A stretch of 64,000 nucleotides of DNA from Hypholoma sublateritium FD-334 SS-4. Taxonomy: Eukaryota; Basidiomycota; Agaricomycetes; Agaricales; Strophariaceae. Position 1 is the stretch's first letter. Every line of letters begins with the position of its first letter. Below, piece by piece: positions 23,596-36,500 of the stretch. The DNA lies in assembly GCA_000827495.1 (NCBI GenBank), contig KN817619.1, positions 1-64,000 of the forward strand, written 5' to 3'. The position numbers were made by a program, and so were the translations under genes. The notes beneath the pieces were generated by a model, which had not been told where the DNA came from, ran no database searches, and saw only the letters and a program-made list of their open reading frames with translations.

Positions 23596-25588
23596 TCAGA
23601 GATGGGGAAAGTCAGTGATCCCGAGCGTCCTCTTGCATTCTCGCTCTTCACGAATTCTTGCGCTGTCCCAGTCCCGAGACTTCGCATACTGGCCCGAGCG
23701 CCCAAAGTCTATGATGCGAAATCGCCTGTCTTTCTCCTGCCGAAACGCGGGCCATTGAGTGATGTCCCCATACTGCATGAGCACATTCCGAGGGAAGAAC
23801 GAGTTGTGCAACCAGCCCTCAGCATGCATGCGGAAGAGGAGCGATGCACATTCATTTCTATTCCTGATGATTGAGTACACTGCAAAATTGCGTATAAAAA
23901 GAAGCGCACCGATCATCTATGTTCAGGTCATCGACGTTCACTGGCGTCCCGCAATTCTCCAGCAGTAGTATTGGGCTGAGATACTCGCCGTCCTTGGCCT
24001 GGCCGTCTTCTGGGACGTAATAGCCGTAGAACTGAGGGACGACTGCAAGCGCCGGCGTGGGATCCTGACCGGGCCAGACGATATTGTACCCGCTCCAGTG
24101 CTGGAAAAAATGACCAGGAAAATTCTGATAATTCTGCGCCTCGCGAGGGAGATGATTATCGCCTTTGTAAGAAAGCTTAGCGCTGACGTCGACCTTGAAC
24201 GTCGTGGGCATGGGTGCGTGGTTGCGTTCTTCCTCGTGTTTGCAAACGTTTCCTGGGGTCGACCACTTCACGTCAATGGGGACTGAGCTCATGAGGCCCT
24301 CGTATTCTAGGTGTACAGTACTTTCACCTGCTTTCGTCACCGTTTCGGACAACCCCGTATCGGCCCAAATGAATTCCGTGTCCACGTCGGGCATGGTGAC
24401 TTCAACAGTCGACAGCGTTCCTTTCCTGCCGTGCGTACTGGCGATGTGTCTCATTAGCTCTTCAGTCTGAAAGTCGAGCGACTCGTTGGTACTGGTCTTC
24501 ACTTCGGGCGCTTCCTCCTCGAGCTTCTTGAACATACTTTCTGTGATACACTGATCGCATAGATACGGCTCCATGACGAGGCTTCGAGGTATCTCCCAAG
24601 CAACGCGATAGACATGCGAGTGGTTTCCTTCGCCGAGCTTGTCATCCGCGTTGATATATAGGTGCGCCTCTGGTGTCGACAGCGGAGGGGACGGGGGCGG
24701 AGGTATAGCCGCCATCATTGGCTCAAGGACCGCTTCCTCCTTCACCTTTCTAGTGGTCGCGTCTTTCGACTTGGTAGTGTGAATGGGATCAGAGTCTGCT
24801 TTCTTCGGCGGCGAGTCGGCTGGGGTGGTTCGCGCAGTAGCAATGGCATCGCGTGTCTCCTGAGTGAGCTCGAGCTTGTAGATGCGTGGCGCATCACATT
24901 CTCCAGATCCGCCTTTAAATTTCTGCCCCATGCGAAGCGTATTGTCAGGATCGTGCACAATGAGCTTCTCTGGAAGAAGATGCAATGGGAGGCAGTTCTG
25001 AAAGGTCGGATATCGCATTGCCGACATCCTGCCATTGGGCTATGCGCGTAATAAAATATTACTGTACTGCTGACAGGGACAGAGTAAACCACAACAACTC
25101 ACCAGTCTATGCTCTTCATCACGAAGCTCTGTTACAGGGTTACCGGGATAATCGGCGTCCTTGATCAAGCGCGCCATGTCGTACGGGAACAGCTCCTTCG
25201 GGTTCTCCTCTTCCTCCGCCCAAGCAATCTCTTCTTTAGCGTGTTCGAGTTCGCCAACTTCTTTCGCCCAGGCGAGCAGCCTACTAGAGTTCACGGCAGT
25301 CATCCAGGCGTGGCCAGGGGCGCGCTCCACCAAGAAAAAATCGAGCACAGTGGCGCCCCACAAGGGTAAGCCATTGGGTGTCTGCTTTCCAGCGGGCATG
25401 GCAGTACCGCGTTTAATCACTGGACCTTTGGGATCGCGGGGCCACATGCGTACAATGGCGCGACTTCGGGGCAGGAGATCATCAGGGACGTCAGGGAGCT
25501 CAGGCACGGCGTTCTCGACAATACGTTTAGCAGCCTTCGGGCCCCAAAGCTTGCCTCGCCAGCGTTTTTCGAGTTCAGGTGAAAACAT
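23596..25588 (-). CDS. Protein-kinase-like protein (627 aa), three exons
   Basis: Exons are 25588-25103, 25039-23910 and 23863-23596; introns are 63 and 46 nt. Residues 1 to about 160 form an N-terminal domain without a recognised motif. A Pro/Ser-rich linker around residues 235-285 precedes a kinase-like domain. That domain has a glycine-loop-like LGEGNHSHVYRVAW near residue 297, a catalytic-loop-like HAEGWLHNSFFPRNVLMQ near 552-569 in which the usual HRD is replaced by WLHN, and a RIIDFGRS motif near 585 that keeps the DFG. This pattern matches a family of atypical kinase-like proteins expanded in Agaricomycetes. Loss of the HRD aspartate makes catalysis doubtful. The gene is flanked by copies 2 and 3 of repeat family R. 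The short second intron should be confirmed by transcripts. Confidence 0.75.
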
Positions 25589-25949
25589 TCTGAGGTAGAT
25601 TGTGGTAAGAGAAAGGAAAAGCGGTCGATCGATAATCGATAAAATTTGAACATTGCGTAAAGCGAGGCAAGCTTATTTCATGCAAGATCATGATTCGAAG
25701 CGCAGCGCATCACACGCGACGGGCAGATCACGCATCCCCGAACGAGCGCCTAATATAGACAAAATATAGATCAAACTGAAGGGTCTACATAGGATGCGCA
25801 GAAAGTGCTGCAACGATCATATTATCAAGGAGGATACCTGTGCTATTTAATATATCTTTCCAGATTTTTGGCAGGCAATTTTCATCCGCACAAAAAAAGG
25901 AAGAGTGGATATCAATAGTCAACGCGCTTTTAAGGGCGGAAAATGATAG

Positions 25950-27450
25950 GCTGTGATGTTTTCCCACGGATCTTATTCGTCGACGATCAACTTGAAGTCA
26001 ATCAAGAACGCCACCTCCATGCTTTCCTCAACACCTCCACGCCACGCGCGCTTCTCTTCGCACTCGTCTCCCACCTCCTTCAATTCGTGTCCTTTCTACA
26101 AGCACCGCTGGTACCGCACTCTGGAGCTATGTGCTCCACCCGCCCGCGAGCTGCAGGTGCCGCCGCCGCCTGTGATACCTACCTGTCGCTGCTTTCCACA
26201 CCGTCGCCCGCCGCGAGCTACATCGCTCAGCTACTCCGAACGCTTCTGCGCACCTATGGCTATGTAGATGACTGAAGCCGTATTATATGCGACTCCCCGA
26301 TGACGTCCGTTCTCGCTCAAGAAAACTGTCGTACAAGATATTCCGGGCAGAACCGGTGCGTGTCCCCGTCATACCTCCCGTGCATTTCTTAATGATATTC
26401 AGGTCTCCTCCGATCCTCCCGCGGAACACAAGTGTTGCATGGCGTCTAGAAGGAATCGTTCGCTCGAGGTACAGGTCTCTACTTCTTGTGGTAATTCATT
26501 CATTCATTTTCTTGCAGAAACTTACATAATTATGGCACAGTATAATGCATATGCTGACCTATGCTGACCTGTAGCCCGACCTGTAGCCCGACCGCAGCCT
26601 ACATTCTTTTCATTCAATCTCGCATACCACTGCCGTGTCACATCATCACCCCGACCGTCCATCTCCACTCCCACGTACATTCGCCCAGCGGCGGAAACTC
26701 AACCCACACAGCGCCGCCTACGTTTGAGAAGACAGGCATGCCAAAACGACTAATGCCACCAGCCGCATGCTCACCGCCGCCCCGGCCGCGAGTCCGCTCG
26801 TGCACATGCACGCGCTGCGTCGTCCTCTGTAAGTGTTTATTATACCATTACAGTGATTCGTCTGAGGTGCTGTAGTCGATATCACTACAGACCACTTGCA
26901 GCTTGAAACAGCGCACGGACCGCCACTGCCTCGACGCCTTCGACACATTTGTCCTCACTCTCGGCCGAACGTAAGCGGTGGCGCTCGAATGGGAGGATCC
27001 AGCAACTGCCGCGAGCCTGATTTTGTGTCAAGTGCGTAGGATAGTTGCTTTACTTTTTAGTTATTTCATCTGAGTTTACTTTGAATATACATAAGGCCAC
27101 CGCCGCTTCGCCTCATTAAATGACGCTCAGCGCGCATCACCGCCTCGCCGCTCGCCCTTTTCCCGTCCCTCTTGCGAGCCCACTCAAGGCGTACGTCGGA
27201 TTGTGCTATACAGCGTGTCAATGCATCGGCGCGATCAGCCGGAGCGACAGTGCGATCAGGACCAGCGTCCACTGCCCTCGGCATGGACGCCTTGCATGGC
27301 TGGGTAATGTAAAAGCTCCAGCTCCACAGGGAACTCGGATCCAGGCGCAGGTACTGGTAAGGTCGGACGGCGTCGGGAGAGGCTCTCGTGCGACCCAAGC
27401 AATTCTCTACGCGGTAAATTCAAGCACGTTCGTTCCGAGCGCGACGCTGG
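25950..27450. repeat. Decayed repeat family R, copy 3
   Basis: The head (GATCTTATTCGTCGACGATCAACTTGAAGTCAATCAAG..., near 25968) matches the heads of copies 1 and 2. The tail near 27180-27250 (CGTACGTCGG...GTGTCAATGCATCGGCGCGA) matches the tails near 21470 and 22870. It lies on the other side of the kinase-like gene from copies 1 and 2. Confidence 0.55.
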
Positions 27451-27569
27451 CGGCCGTTTGCAATATCGCGAGCGGTATTTCATACCTACGCCCGGTACGT
27501 GTTCCTCCGCTTTGTATATGCACAGTAGCCTGACATATGTCTCGGACAGGTCTTCCTTGAAGAGTACTC

Positions 27570-27905
27570 GATGATGCGCCAATTGTGGAGCTGCTGTGGG
27601 TCGGGCGACGTGTCGTTTCTGGTCAACGTATTGTGACCAATGAACAACCCCATGCGCATTTCACACAAGGAGACGGATGGCAACGTTATGAGCTGCAGGA
27701 TGAGAGGATTTGTTGACTGATCATCAACTTCTGGTTATCTCACCGCGACATCAGTGTCACAGACCGCAAGCATACCCGACACAGCGACTACATCTGGAGT
27801 GAAGTCTACAAGACGATCGAGACGCCGATTTTAATGAAGGATGACCGCGTCACGAAGTTGACGGAGCACAATATGGAATTGGGGGAAACGGCTGTGGTAA
27901 AATAA
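27570..27905 (+). pseudogene. Unidentified coding relic
   Basis: The plus-strand frame reads VELLWVGRRVVSGQRIVTNE and onward to YELQDERIC, then a stop, then continues in the same style through HRDISVTDRKHTRHSDYIWS and beyond until a GTAAAA donor-like site near 27900. The protein-like composition broken by a stop suggests a pseudogene. I do not recognise the family. It may be the 3' part of the adjacent repeat copy 3. Confidence 0.35.
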
Positions 27906-28384
27906 CTGTTAGTATTTGTCTCTGTATATCCGACTCCAGTTCACCTACTCACATATCTTCGCAGGCAGGGGAAAGTAGTCATCAGTGTTGTCATCCGAAT
28001 ATGACCATTGAACCAAGAGAATCCGATGCCTATATCTATCTATAAAGCTGTATGTATGTCATATGTAGCAGCTTGATTTTCGCCCTTTTAACTGCGCGTG
28101 GTATCTTGTGGGGATTCGAGGATTTGCTTCGTGGATATTGTTGCTGCTGATATGTTATTTTTGAGGATGATATCATTTCAGTATCAAATTTGTCGTTCCG
28201 ATCATCTTCTGACTGCAGGTCTAGAAATTTCCTTGTACCAGGTAGGTATGTACGTATTAATAAAGTTGAGGGTTTGATTCTCAAAATCAATCAATACAAG
28301 GTCGATACAATAAATGAGCATGTGCTCAAAAGAAATACAACATGAAAGATATTATATACTTTATGAGAAGGAATCGAAGGGCCT

Positions 28385-29366
28385 TTACTGAAAGGTGAGG
28401 AAATGATTCGATAGGTAATCATTGGGGTTGAATTCGAAATTCTGGAGACTGTAATCGAGCGCCAGCGGAGAGACGCCGTCAAGAGCAGCCGGATAGCATA
28501 GGTCCAAGAGAGGGGACGGGGTTTGGACGTAGCAATCGGCTTGACCCGAAAGCGGCTCCGACATGCCAGATGCGTCCGCGATAAGAAGGGTGTTGGTACC
28601 AAACTCGAGGGAGGGAGGAAGAGCGTCGATCAAGAAATTGGCCTGTTCAACCTTAGCGTCATCCCTGCAAAGCTGCGAGAAGGTGAATTCGGCGCACTCG
28701 GAGCGCGCGGGAAGGGGCAGTGCATGCGGTGACATGGGCTGAGACGATACGGAGGCGCGCGTGGGTTTCCTGGTACGCGTGCCCTTGGGACTGGGTGAGT
28801 ACTGGTAATCCGGGTGCTCGATCTTGTGGAGCATCTGTTCTAGCCTAGCAGTCTCCTGGTACGTGAATTTCTCCGCGTCAGTCATCGCATTCCAGACGAC
28901 GGCAGCCTGCTTGCTGAGCTCGTGCTGGAGTCCCTTTCCCGCCTGTTTCTGCGCAGAGATGAACGCGGAGCGGAAGACAAAGAAGGCATTGCGTGGGCGA
29001 CGGATATGAGAGGGATCACGGCGGGGGGTCGGAGATTTCTTGTTGCGCTTTAAAGCAGGGGAACACTTGGTGACGGGCTCCGAGCTGTCGGACGAGTATG
29101 TGGTGCACGAGGAAGATGGGCCGGGAGCCAGCGTACCGGTCGCGGAATAAGCGAGTGGATCGGGAGATGGGAAGCTCGAATAGGACGGCAGAGTCGCCTC
29201 GAGGTTCCAGGGATAAATCGCGTAATTGTCTACTGAAAATAACGAATAGAATAATTAGATCTCGAAAATAGATTCACAAGATAAGTGACATACCAGACGA
29301 GAAATCTCCAGCAGCAGATGATTGCCCGGTAGGCCAATGGGGGACTTGATTATTATAAAGAGACAT
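28385..29366 (-). CDS. HMG-box transcription factor (306 aa), two exons
   Basis: Exons are 29366-29294 and 29232-28385; the 61-nt intron (GTATGT to TTTTCAG, phase 1) joins in frame. The HMG box lies at about residues 100-172. It begins HIRRPRNAFFVFRSAFISAQ, continues with LQHELSKQAAVVWNAM and ends near KIEHPDYQYSP, a fit to the MATA_HMG/Sox-type sequence-specific class. An acidic/serine-rich N-terminus precedes the box, and a basic TRTRKP patch just after the box may be a nuclear signal. The C-terminal region is Ser/Pro/Leu-rich and could activate transcription. Basidiomycete relatives include regulators of mating and development, but no mating-type homeodomain or pheromone genes were found nearby, so the role is open. 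Confidence 0.85.
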
Positions 29367-32071
29367 TACGGTAATGCGCAGGCGTCAAAGAGAAGGTCAA
29401 GCGCGTTATAGAAATTGAGGAAAGAGCAGATGAGTGTTCAATGAGCTCTGAATACCAATTACTGATTGCTCACCCTGCCTGCCAAATCGGTCACCTTATG
29501 AGGGTTAGCGAGCATATTCAAGGGTTTCCCAAATTGTAGCGCATGAAAGTTACCCCTCGTCAATATCACCTCGTTGTGTGAAGGGAAAACGAGGCAGCAC
29601 GAGGCAGGGTTCGCACCGACATTCCGTGCACGGGGTTGCTGATAACCAGGATCGCATTGTTCGCGCTGCCGAATATCTGTCCTTCACACAGATACCATTG
29701 GAAGGCGATACGGGCGGTAAGTCGGTCAGGCTCTGCTGGTTCAACAAACTTGAAGTTGTAAGTTGTCCTGCCGAATTGAGGGGAATTTGAGGGAGCGAGG
29801 GATGCGGTAACCTGTAATCCGTGGTCAATCCGTGATAAATTTAGACGAATGGAAGCCTAATGCGTTGAGGTTGCCTCGAGGCTGAGGGCCTTGACATGTT
29901 GGGAACTTGGCATTGAACTGTGCTGCGTTGGTGCTGCGAATGACGAGCGAATGAAGCAGGCCAACTGCTCGGGAGCTGACGCAATTTGCTTGTGCATGCT
30001 TGGTAACGGGCTTTGGGTCTAGGCGCGGCCTAAGTATCCCGGGCCAGCATTCGATCCCGTCCAAATTGCGACCAACTCAAGTCCAACTGTTCTGAGCAAA
30101 TTCTGAGAGTATCTACACTACCCGCACAATCAATACGAATCAGCGCAAGCCGGTACCAACCTGAACATTATAAAGGAGTACTTAAAGCGTAGGCGGGGTT
30201 CTACACACTTGTGCGCGCCGGTGGCCCGGTTCACGGTTGGTTCACGAGGTGATCTGCAAGAAATCTGAACTTTAAAGCAAAGCCAAAGCAATTAAAGCGC
30301 CAATATTATAAAAACAGAAACACACCTCGTGACGGTTGGAGAAGTGCTACGTGAGAGTGCTACGTGAGAGAGTACTTAAGGCGACATCGACGATAGATGA
30401 TAAGAACATCCCCTTTGCTTTACGCACCGTTGTGCTGTCGAAACAATGTTGGCACTGATTTCATCGAGCGGCCTTTCCCCGATTCTCACTACTCTATATT
30501 GTCAGCGCCTCTTTCAGGTGCGTATAACGAGCTATCGTGCTCCGTTTACTCGCGTAACTCACCCATTTCGTACATTCTTGCGTAGATATGCTTGCTGGTA
30601 AGTCGTCATTCATCACCCTATTTCGCTGCCCATCAACCCTGCTATAAGCTAACCCATCGACATCATGTCTGACCTTCGGACCTCCCACATTTTCCTTTAC
30701 GCTTCTGTACATGCACGCTACCGCGTACTACCTCACCACGCATCTCTCACCTGCTGGGTACTGCTCATCGATATCAGCTATTCACGCGGTGCTTTCAGAC
30801 ATACACGAGGAGTATCCGATGTGTAAAGCGCCGCTACCCCCGTCATGCAGTGCATATAGTGCTAGCTGCCCGGGGTACACAATGCACGCTTCATGCCTGT
30901 CTATGCGTCGCTGCAGGTGTGATTAACACACCAGTTGCGACGCATAGAAGCACGGGCTGCATTGTGAGTTATGCACTTAATGCACGGCGTTTGTGCGCCA
31001 AACAAAAAAATTACGAGTCGCAGAGCTAAGCACGAGATTCGAGTAAATATCAGTATATAGACAAGAGGGAGAAAGGCGCGACTGCATATTACGGAACTCT
31101 TGTGTCGGCAGAAATTAGCGAACCGTTTGAAACCTATTTTTTAATGTGTCAATGACTATGCATGTTGCCTAGATATAGTAAAATTGAATCGCTCCCTGCG
31201 TACTCAGTCGCAAAGTATTGATATATTCTCTTATTCCAAGGTTTACCAATCAAGAGATCGCCCTCTCGACAAAATAAAATGTAAATATTCTGCCCCTTTA
31301 TAGTCCATCTCGGTCGGCATCATATACCGGCCGTATACCTCAACTGATTTTCATTAATTACACACAGCGACAGCCCCGGATGGAAGGGATAGATCATGGA
31401 CGAAAGGCGTGGATTCGGTACACGGATTTCGGCAATAGAGCGATGCTGGCGTCTGGCATTAGATGCGCACAGGAAACATATAAATAGAATATAAACTGAC
31501 TTGAAGCTGACAGGGAATAATTCTGTATGACGCACTTTTAGAATTTCAGAACTGGGGACATTTTCATAACTTATATGGCCCTCTCTTATCAGATTAGACA
31601 AAGTCCTAGTACTGTCTAGACAATCAATTCTATGCCCACTCGCAGCGACATACATAATATTCCAAGAATGCTGTGCGTCGAGCGCACCATATAGGGCGTG
31701 CGGCACTGCCTCTTTGTCCTCTAAGCGCAAGCCAACCTCCAGAAATAGCAAGTGCCACGCGATGAGAGTTATCCACTTGCAATCGATGGCAGTAAAATCG
31801 TCGAATAAGTGAATAATTGAATCCCATTGGGCTCCTTAACATCCGATATAACATAACGCTGAATCTGTCCTCCACGTACGCCGCAATATGTAACTTGAGC
31901 AACCTTTCGTACCTGCCGTCGAAGGTGGCTAGCTCCGCGGGAAGCAGCGTACAATTTCTCTATCAGCTCTCCCATACACAGCCGTCGACGCGCATGAAGC
32001 GCACGCACACTGAATGTGCCCGCGCTGAGCGCGTCGCTTTCCTTTGATCATTACTACTTGTACTCCCGAAA
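29367..32071. other. Intergenic region; possible small spliced ORF near 30445
   Basis: No gene was firmly identified. From an ATG near 30445 a short plus-strand frame reads MLALISSSGLSPILTTLYCQ and meets GT-AG-like sites (donor after 30519, acceptor near 30586), but it cannot be extended with confidence. A minus-strand stretch at 31320-32008 has moderately long open frames without motifs. An inverted pair is visible near 30902-30946 (TATGCGTCGC...GCGACGCATA). Confidence 0.3.
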
Positions 32072-33095
32072 TTAGGAGAGGGAGTTGCAGTTCGAGCGAG
32101 CGTTGATATTTCTCAAGCCACCGCCGCCCGTGCTCTCGTGTTCCGTGAGTTTTCGGTGCTCTGTGGGGGGCTGTGGCAGAGTGGTGGTATTTGCGTGGCT
32201 GTCGCGACCGGCTGAGTATCTGCCGGTATGTTAGATAGGCTAAATAACGTTAAAGAGGGGACATACGGTCCACTGTGCGGTACCATGGGCCCGCGCGTCT
32301 CTTGGTCGATCTGCTCGGCGCGGTGCGTATCTCCAGGAATAATAATGCTAGCGCCACCGCGACCCGTTGTGTAAGCTGCCGGCGGGCGAGAGCGCGAGCG
32401 TGGGCTCCCTCGAGAGATATTGCCAATGCCACCGCGGCCAGACGAGACAGGCGCGTCCTCGTGTGCCACGATGTACTTGCGAATAACGTCCTGCTCGACG
32501 GGGTCGCGTGCGAGGGCGGAGTCGCGCGACGGCGAGCGCAGGTTTCCGGCGCCGCCGCGGCCGGTAGAGAATATGGTGGTAGGGGCATGGTCGGCGAGGA
32601 CTTCGCGGCCACGGGTGGGGGAGAAGTCGTCCGGACCTCCGTCGGGTCGGCCCGCGCGGGAGAGGGAGGCCTGACGGATGTTGCCGAGTCCACCGCGGCC
32701 GGTGGACTGGAAGGCGTCGCGGCTGCGTTCATCTGGGATCAATGTCAGTTCTAGATAACAAACTTTCTTATCTCTTATCTCGTCTCCCCTTTCTTTCCAA
32801 CCACCACCACCACCGCACTTCTACGCGTTCCAGCCGCCGTGAGCGTCATCCGGCACGCTTTCAAGCAGCAATCGCTAGAAATATGGACCATGTAGGACAG
32901 TGACTCACCGTTGTAATATGATGGTGGCTCGTCGCTGACAAGTGAGTAACGCTCTTCCTCTTCGCGATTCTCTTCAGGGTGGCTCAGCGTTCGAGTCAGG
33001 CGCGCACCGAGGGCTGATATCTTTTTTCCCAGCGACCGCCGCGACGACGACCGTGACCGCGAATTCGACGTACTCTGAATCGCAAGAACGCTCAT
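32072..33095 (-). CDS. TGRGG-repeat (DUF3602-type) protein, 272 aa
   Basis: Exons are 33095-32909, 32750-32267 and 32219-32072. The protein has a basic, serine-rich start (SNSRSRSSSRRSLGKKISAL), then four TGRGG-type repeats (STGRGGLGNIR, STGRGGAGNLR, SSGRGGIGNIS, TTGRGGAS) and, in the last exon, a diverged repeat STGGGGLRNI. Such repeats define the fungal DUF3602 family of intrinsically disordered proteins of unknown biochemical role. The last 47-nt intron (GTATGT to CGGCAG) was preferred over read-through because splicing restores the final repeat in frame. The first intron is unusually long here (158 nt). Confidence 0.8.
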
Positions 33096-36000
33096 ATGTA
33101 GCGAGAGTTTGGAAGGTGGTATCGATGGTGGCAGCCCGTTACGTGGCAGCTGGAGGATGTTCTGCGTCGAAGGGAAAGTGGGGAACGCACTGAAAACAAG
33201 AAGATTCAGGCGAGTTTTTATGTCTGTTGTTATGTGCGCCTGGAGAGGCGACAGCTGTCATTTTGCGGCCTCAATCGCACAATACAGCTGAACCGGCCAC
33301 AAGCATTTTTCCAAACGGAACCAGTGGCCATCTCGCGCCATATACGCCCCTTCGCTACCCATTCCGTCGCCCCACATCGCTGCGCCATCGTGCATGAAAA
33401 TGGCGCCACAGCACGCACGCCCCCGCCCCTGCGCACGCATCAGTCCTTCCGCACTACGCGCCGCAGAACGCGCCGCTCATTTACGCTCACTTGGGATACT
33501 TTTTTCTCTTCATAATACGTGTTATGTCCTCGGCCCACAAGCTATGAGCCATGATCCGACGACATACACACGCCATACCTCGTCACGCTGCTCACTATAT
33601 TAGAACTACTATATAAGAACTGTCTCGCTTTCTCAGTTCATGTCCATCAGTCCGGTTCCGTGCGTCTTCTTTCCCTGTCCCTCCAGAGAATCTCACCTGC
33701 CCGCTCCTCAATAGTGCGCCAACTCCCCTGCAGCAGCCTTGGTCGCCGCGGCGGAACTTGGGTGACTTCTCATGACAGCCGCGCTGCATCGCTGCACCTC
33801 GGTCGGGCCCATGTCAAGAGTACGCGTTCCACGCGCGCCTAGGCCTGCACTTCTTACTCTCACCGACGTACTACCTCTCGAGATCTGCTACGCACGTCGA
33901 CACGCTTTCGCACTGCAGCTTCCCCGCATCAATATCTGCAACGACTCCGCGGCGAACGTCGAATCTCACATCTACTTCGTCTCATATGTATTGGCGCCAT
34001 ACCTCCATGTCGTCCGCTGTGCGTATTTCGCCGCCCCAAAGTGGCGGAGTTCGGTCTGCAGGTCACATTCCAGTCCACATAATGCAATGCGTACCGCGGA
34101 CTTGTGAAGACTCTGACGGATCCGCCGCTTTGGATGCCTCCGCGCGGGCACTAGAGGATGTCTACGGTGTCTAGATTGAATAGGTATCTCATACTCTGAC
34201 ATGTAGCGTCCATGGTCTGCCTACGCTCCCTACTTCGTTCCGCGGTCTTGTCTCACACGTGTGCGCTCAGCATGACCTGCACCAGCGTTCCCGTGTTTCC
34301 CGACTCCCGCCGAGGCACATTGGCGTACAGCGCAGCTCACACCATCTGTCCGTGTACTTCTCGTCTACCACTCTGCTGGAATTCGCTCCGGCAGTATCAG
34401 CGCGTCCGCTCCTGGCGCCCGAGGCTCATTCTTAGAGAACCTCTTAGTAACTCCAGGGATGATGGGTACGCCCGTCCTCGGTGCTCTCAGCAGCTTGTTC
34501 TTAGGTGCCGCCCAACTGCGGGCCAGCGCCTCACCCCGCGGTCGCGTCTCCTTCGGGGCTGCGCCTGAACTGGGAATTTTTCTCAAATGCTCGTTTTCGT
34601 CGCTACATGGGTTCGTGCGCGCACCTACTTGACACTTGACGCAACAACTCGCACCCGGGTGGCCTAGGTTATCTGAGTACGCCACAAGACGCCTGCGTGA
34701 GGCAGTCATACACGCGCTCATGTTCGTAATGATAGATAATAATCTATCCGCTTTTCCTTGTCCCTGGGTGTCTCTCTGCCTGCGCGGTTCCGCATGTAGG
34801 GGCGATATTTCACACAGTAACGCAGTCCAATTATGCGACGCGTCTCTACGCCCGGGGGCGATGTCCTTTGGGCGTCTGTAAGGTGAGTCAGTGAAAGTCC
34901 TTACCAGCTTATATAACCGGTTCACTGATGTGTTTCCCTCAATGACAGTACAAAAGTCTGTTCTTTCCGTGCAGCTCTGCTCCCTGATGGTGCGATTATC
35001 ATCTTTTGCGGGTGCACGGTTGATTTTTCTACCGTGTTCTGTAAATGTATCGCCTAACCACGTCTCGCAGGATCCCATGAACTTCTAGATGTCGACCGTT
35101 GTGCACGGAGTAACAGTACGCAGTACTACCTTGTCAAATATATTTGACCATGAGGAGTGGAGAACGCAGAGAGAACGCCTTACAATAACGCCGGATATCA
35201 CATCACCGATTCTACCATTCTGCCTTCCTAATGCTTGGCCAGATCCGTATCTACCGCTACAGCGTGAAGAAGGTTATCACTCCTAGCGTGAGTAATTTAC
35301 CCAGCTACAAGCGCTCGCACATTCTTAGATGCCTGATGCTCGACAAATAGCTAACATCAGGTTAGGTCCCATGTTAGCTGCAAGCCGTGCGCCGTGCTTC
35401 CGACTTATTTTTAGAAGGAAAGCAAGCGGGATGGCTATCTAACATGTCACCCCGGTGAACAGATAACTTTTCCCCGCCTCCAAAGCGATCAAATTCAAAC
35501 TTGATGTCCAGCCCTCTGGTCTGGATACATGATTTAGTGATTCTGTACGTGCCACAACGTTATTCCAACCGGCGACTCCACGTGCGTACATCTGTGCGCC
35601 ATTTTCTTCGCCCCGACTGCTGCTTCCTTTCCCGTACAATGCGTTCTACCCGGTGCATAGCTGTTCGATAAGCTTTGTATGCTTGGACATGGCACCAAGG
35701 TGGGTCCGCCTGTTGCGGAGATGTAGAACGATGTCTAAGGTTTCCATCCGCGTTCGCGTATACTAGCTTCACGGAACACCTGGCGTCTCGGTGCTAAGTC
35801 CAACGGGGAGAGTCGTCATACGGCACAAGAGGTTGGTTCTCCACCACGGAGTTACGACGAAGATTCAGGATCAAACGAGCGCCCTGAAATTTACAAGGTC
35901 ATCATTGGACATACACCGTATCACACACCACGCACCGATAATGAATATATCATTATGAACCATCTGACATTTACGTGATGAGTTTCCGCGAAGGAGGAAG

Positions 36001-36500
36001 TACAACAAACGTACGGGTGCCATAGGTCGTTGAAGAGACCTAAATTAGGACACAGATCACTGACCATGGTTAACGTGGTCGCGACTAGAGTAGCAGGTGG
36101 TCAGCGAAAACAATTGGCTCATGAACGCCCCATACCAAATACGAGGAAGAAATACAAGGTGCCGTCCTTGACGAACGCCATCAAGAGGTGGGTATTTGTC
36201 CCACTTTCACGGTCGTTGCCAATCAGGTTAAAGATAAATTTCGGGAAAATATATCCGAGCCTGTAGAGAGTCAATATGAACAACGCAACTGTGCGTTGGG
36301 CGTACCACTTTCGTTAGAGTTTCATAGGAATAAGTAAGGTAAGAGACTCACAGCTCCCAAGGAGTGCTGGGACCCTGGAGAGAAGGTCAACTATTGGCAA
36401 GTTAAGGGATACAAATTAATCTTGCTCACCATGCGAGTAATTCGGATCTGTACAGGCCTGGATCGCTCTTCGTCACGGTTAAACATCCCGGTCCGTACCC
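33096..36500. other. Gene-poor region, GC-rich diverged sequence to about 35.1 kb
   Basis: No intact gene was recognised. The part at 33.2-35.1 kb resembles the repeat-like GC-rich DNA of the first 17 kb in composition and in having overlapping frames on both strands. From 35.3 kb composition becomes AT-richer. Confidence 0.3.

Noticed and set aside
28385..29366. HMG-box gene as part of a mating-type locus
   Set aside because: No homeodomain pair, pheromone or receptor gene was found in the window, and basidiomycete genomes carry many HMG-box genes.
32250..32754. Separate genes in other frames over the TGRGG-repeat exon
   Set aside because: Their Ala/Ser/Thr/Arg-rich products are shadows of the GC-rich repeat coding sequence on the minus strand.
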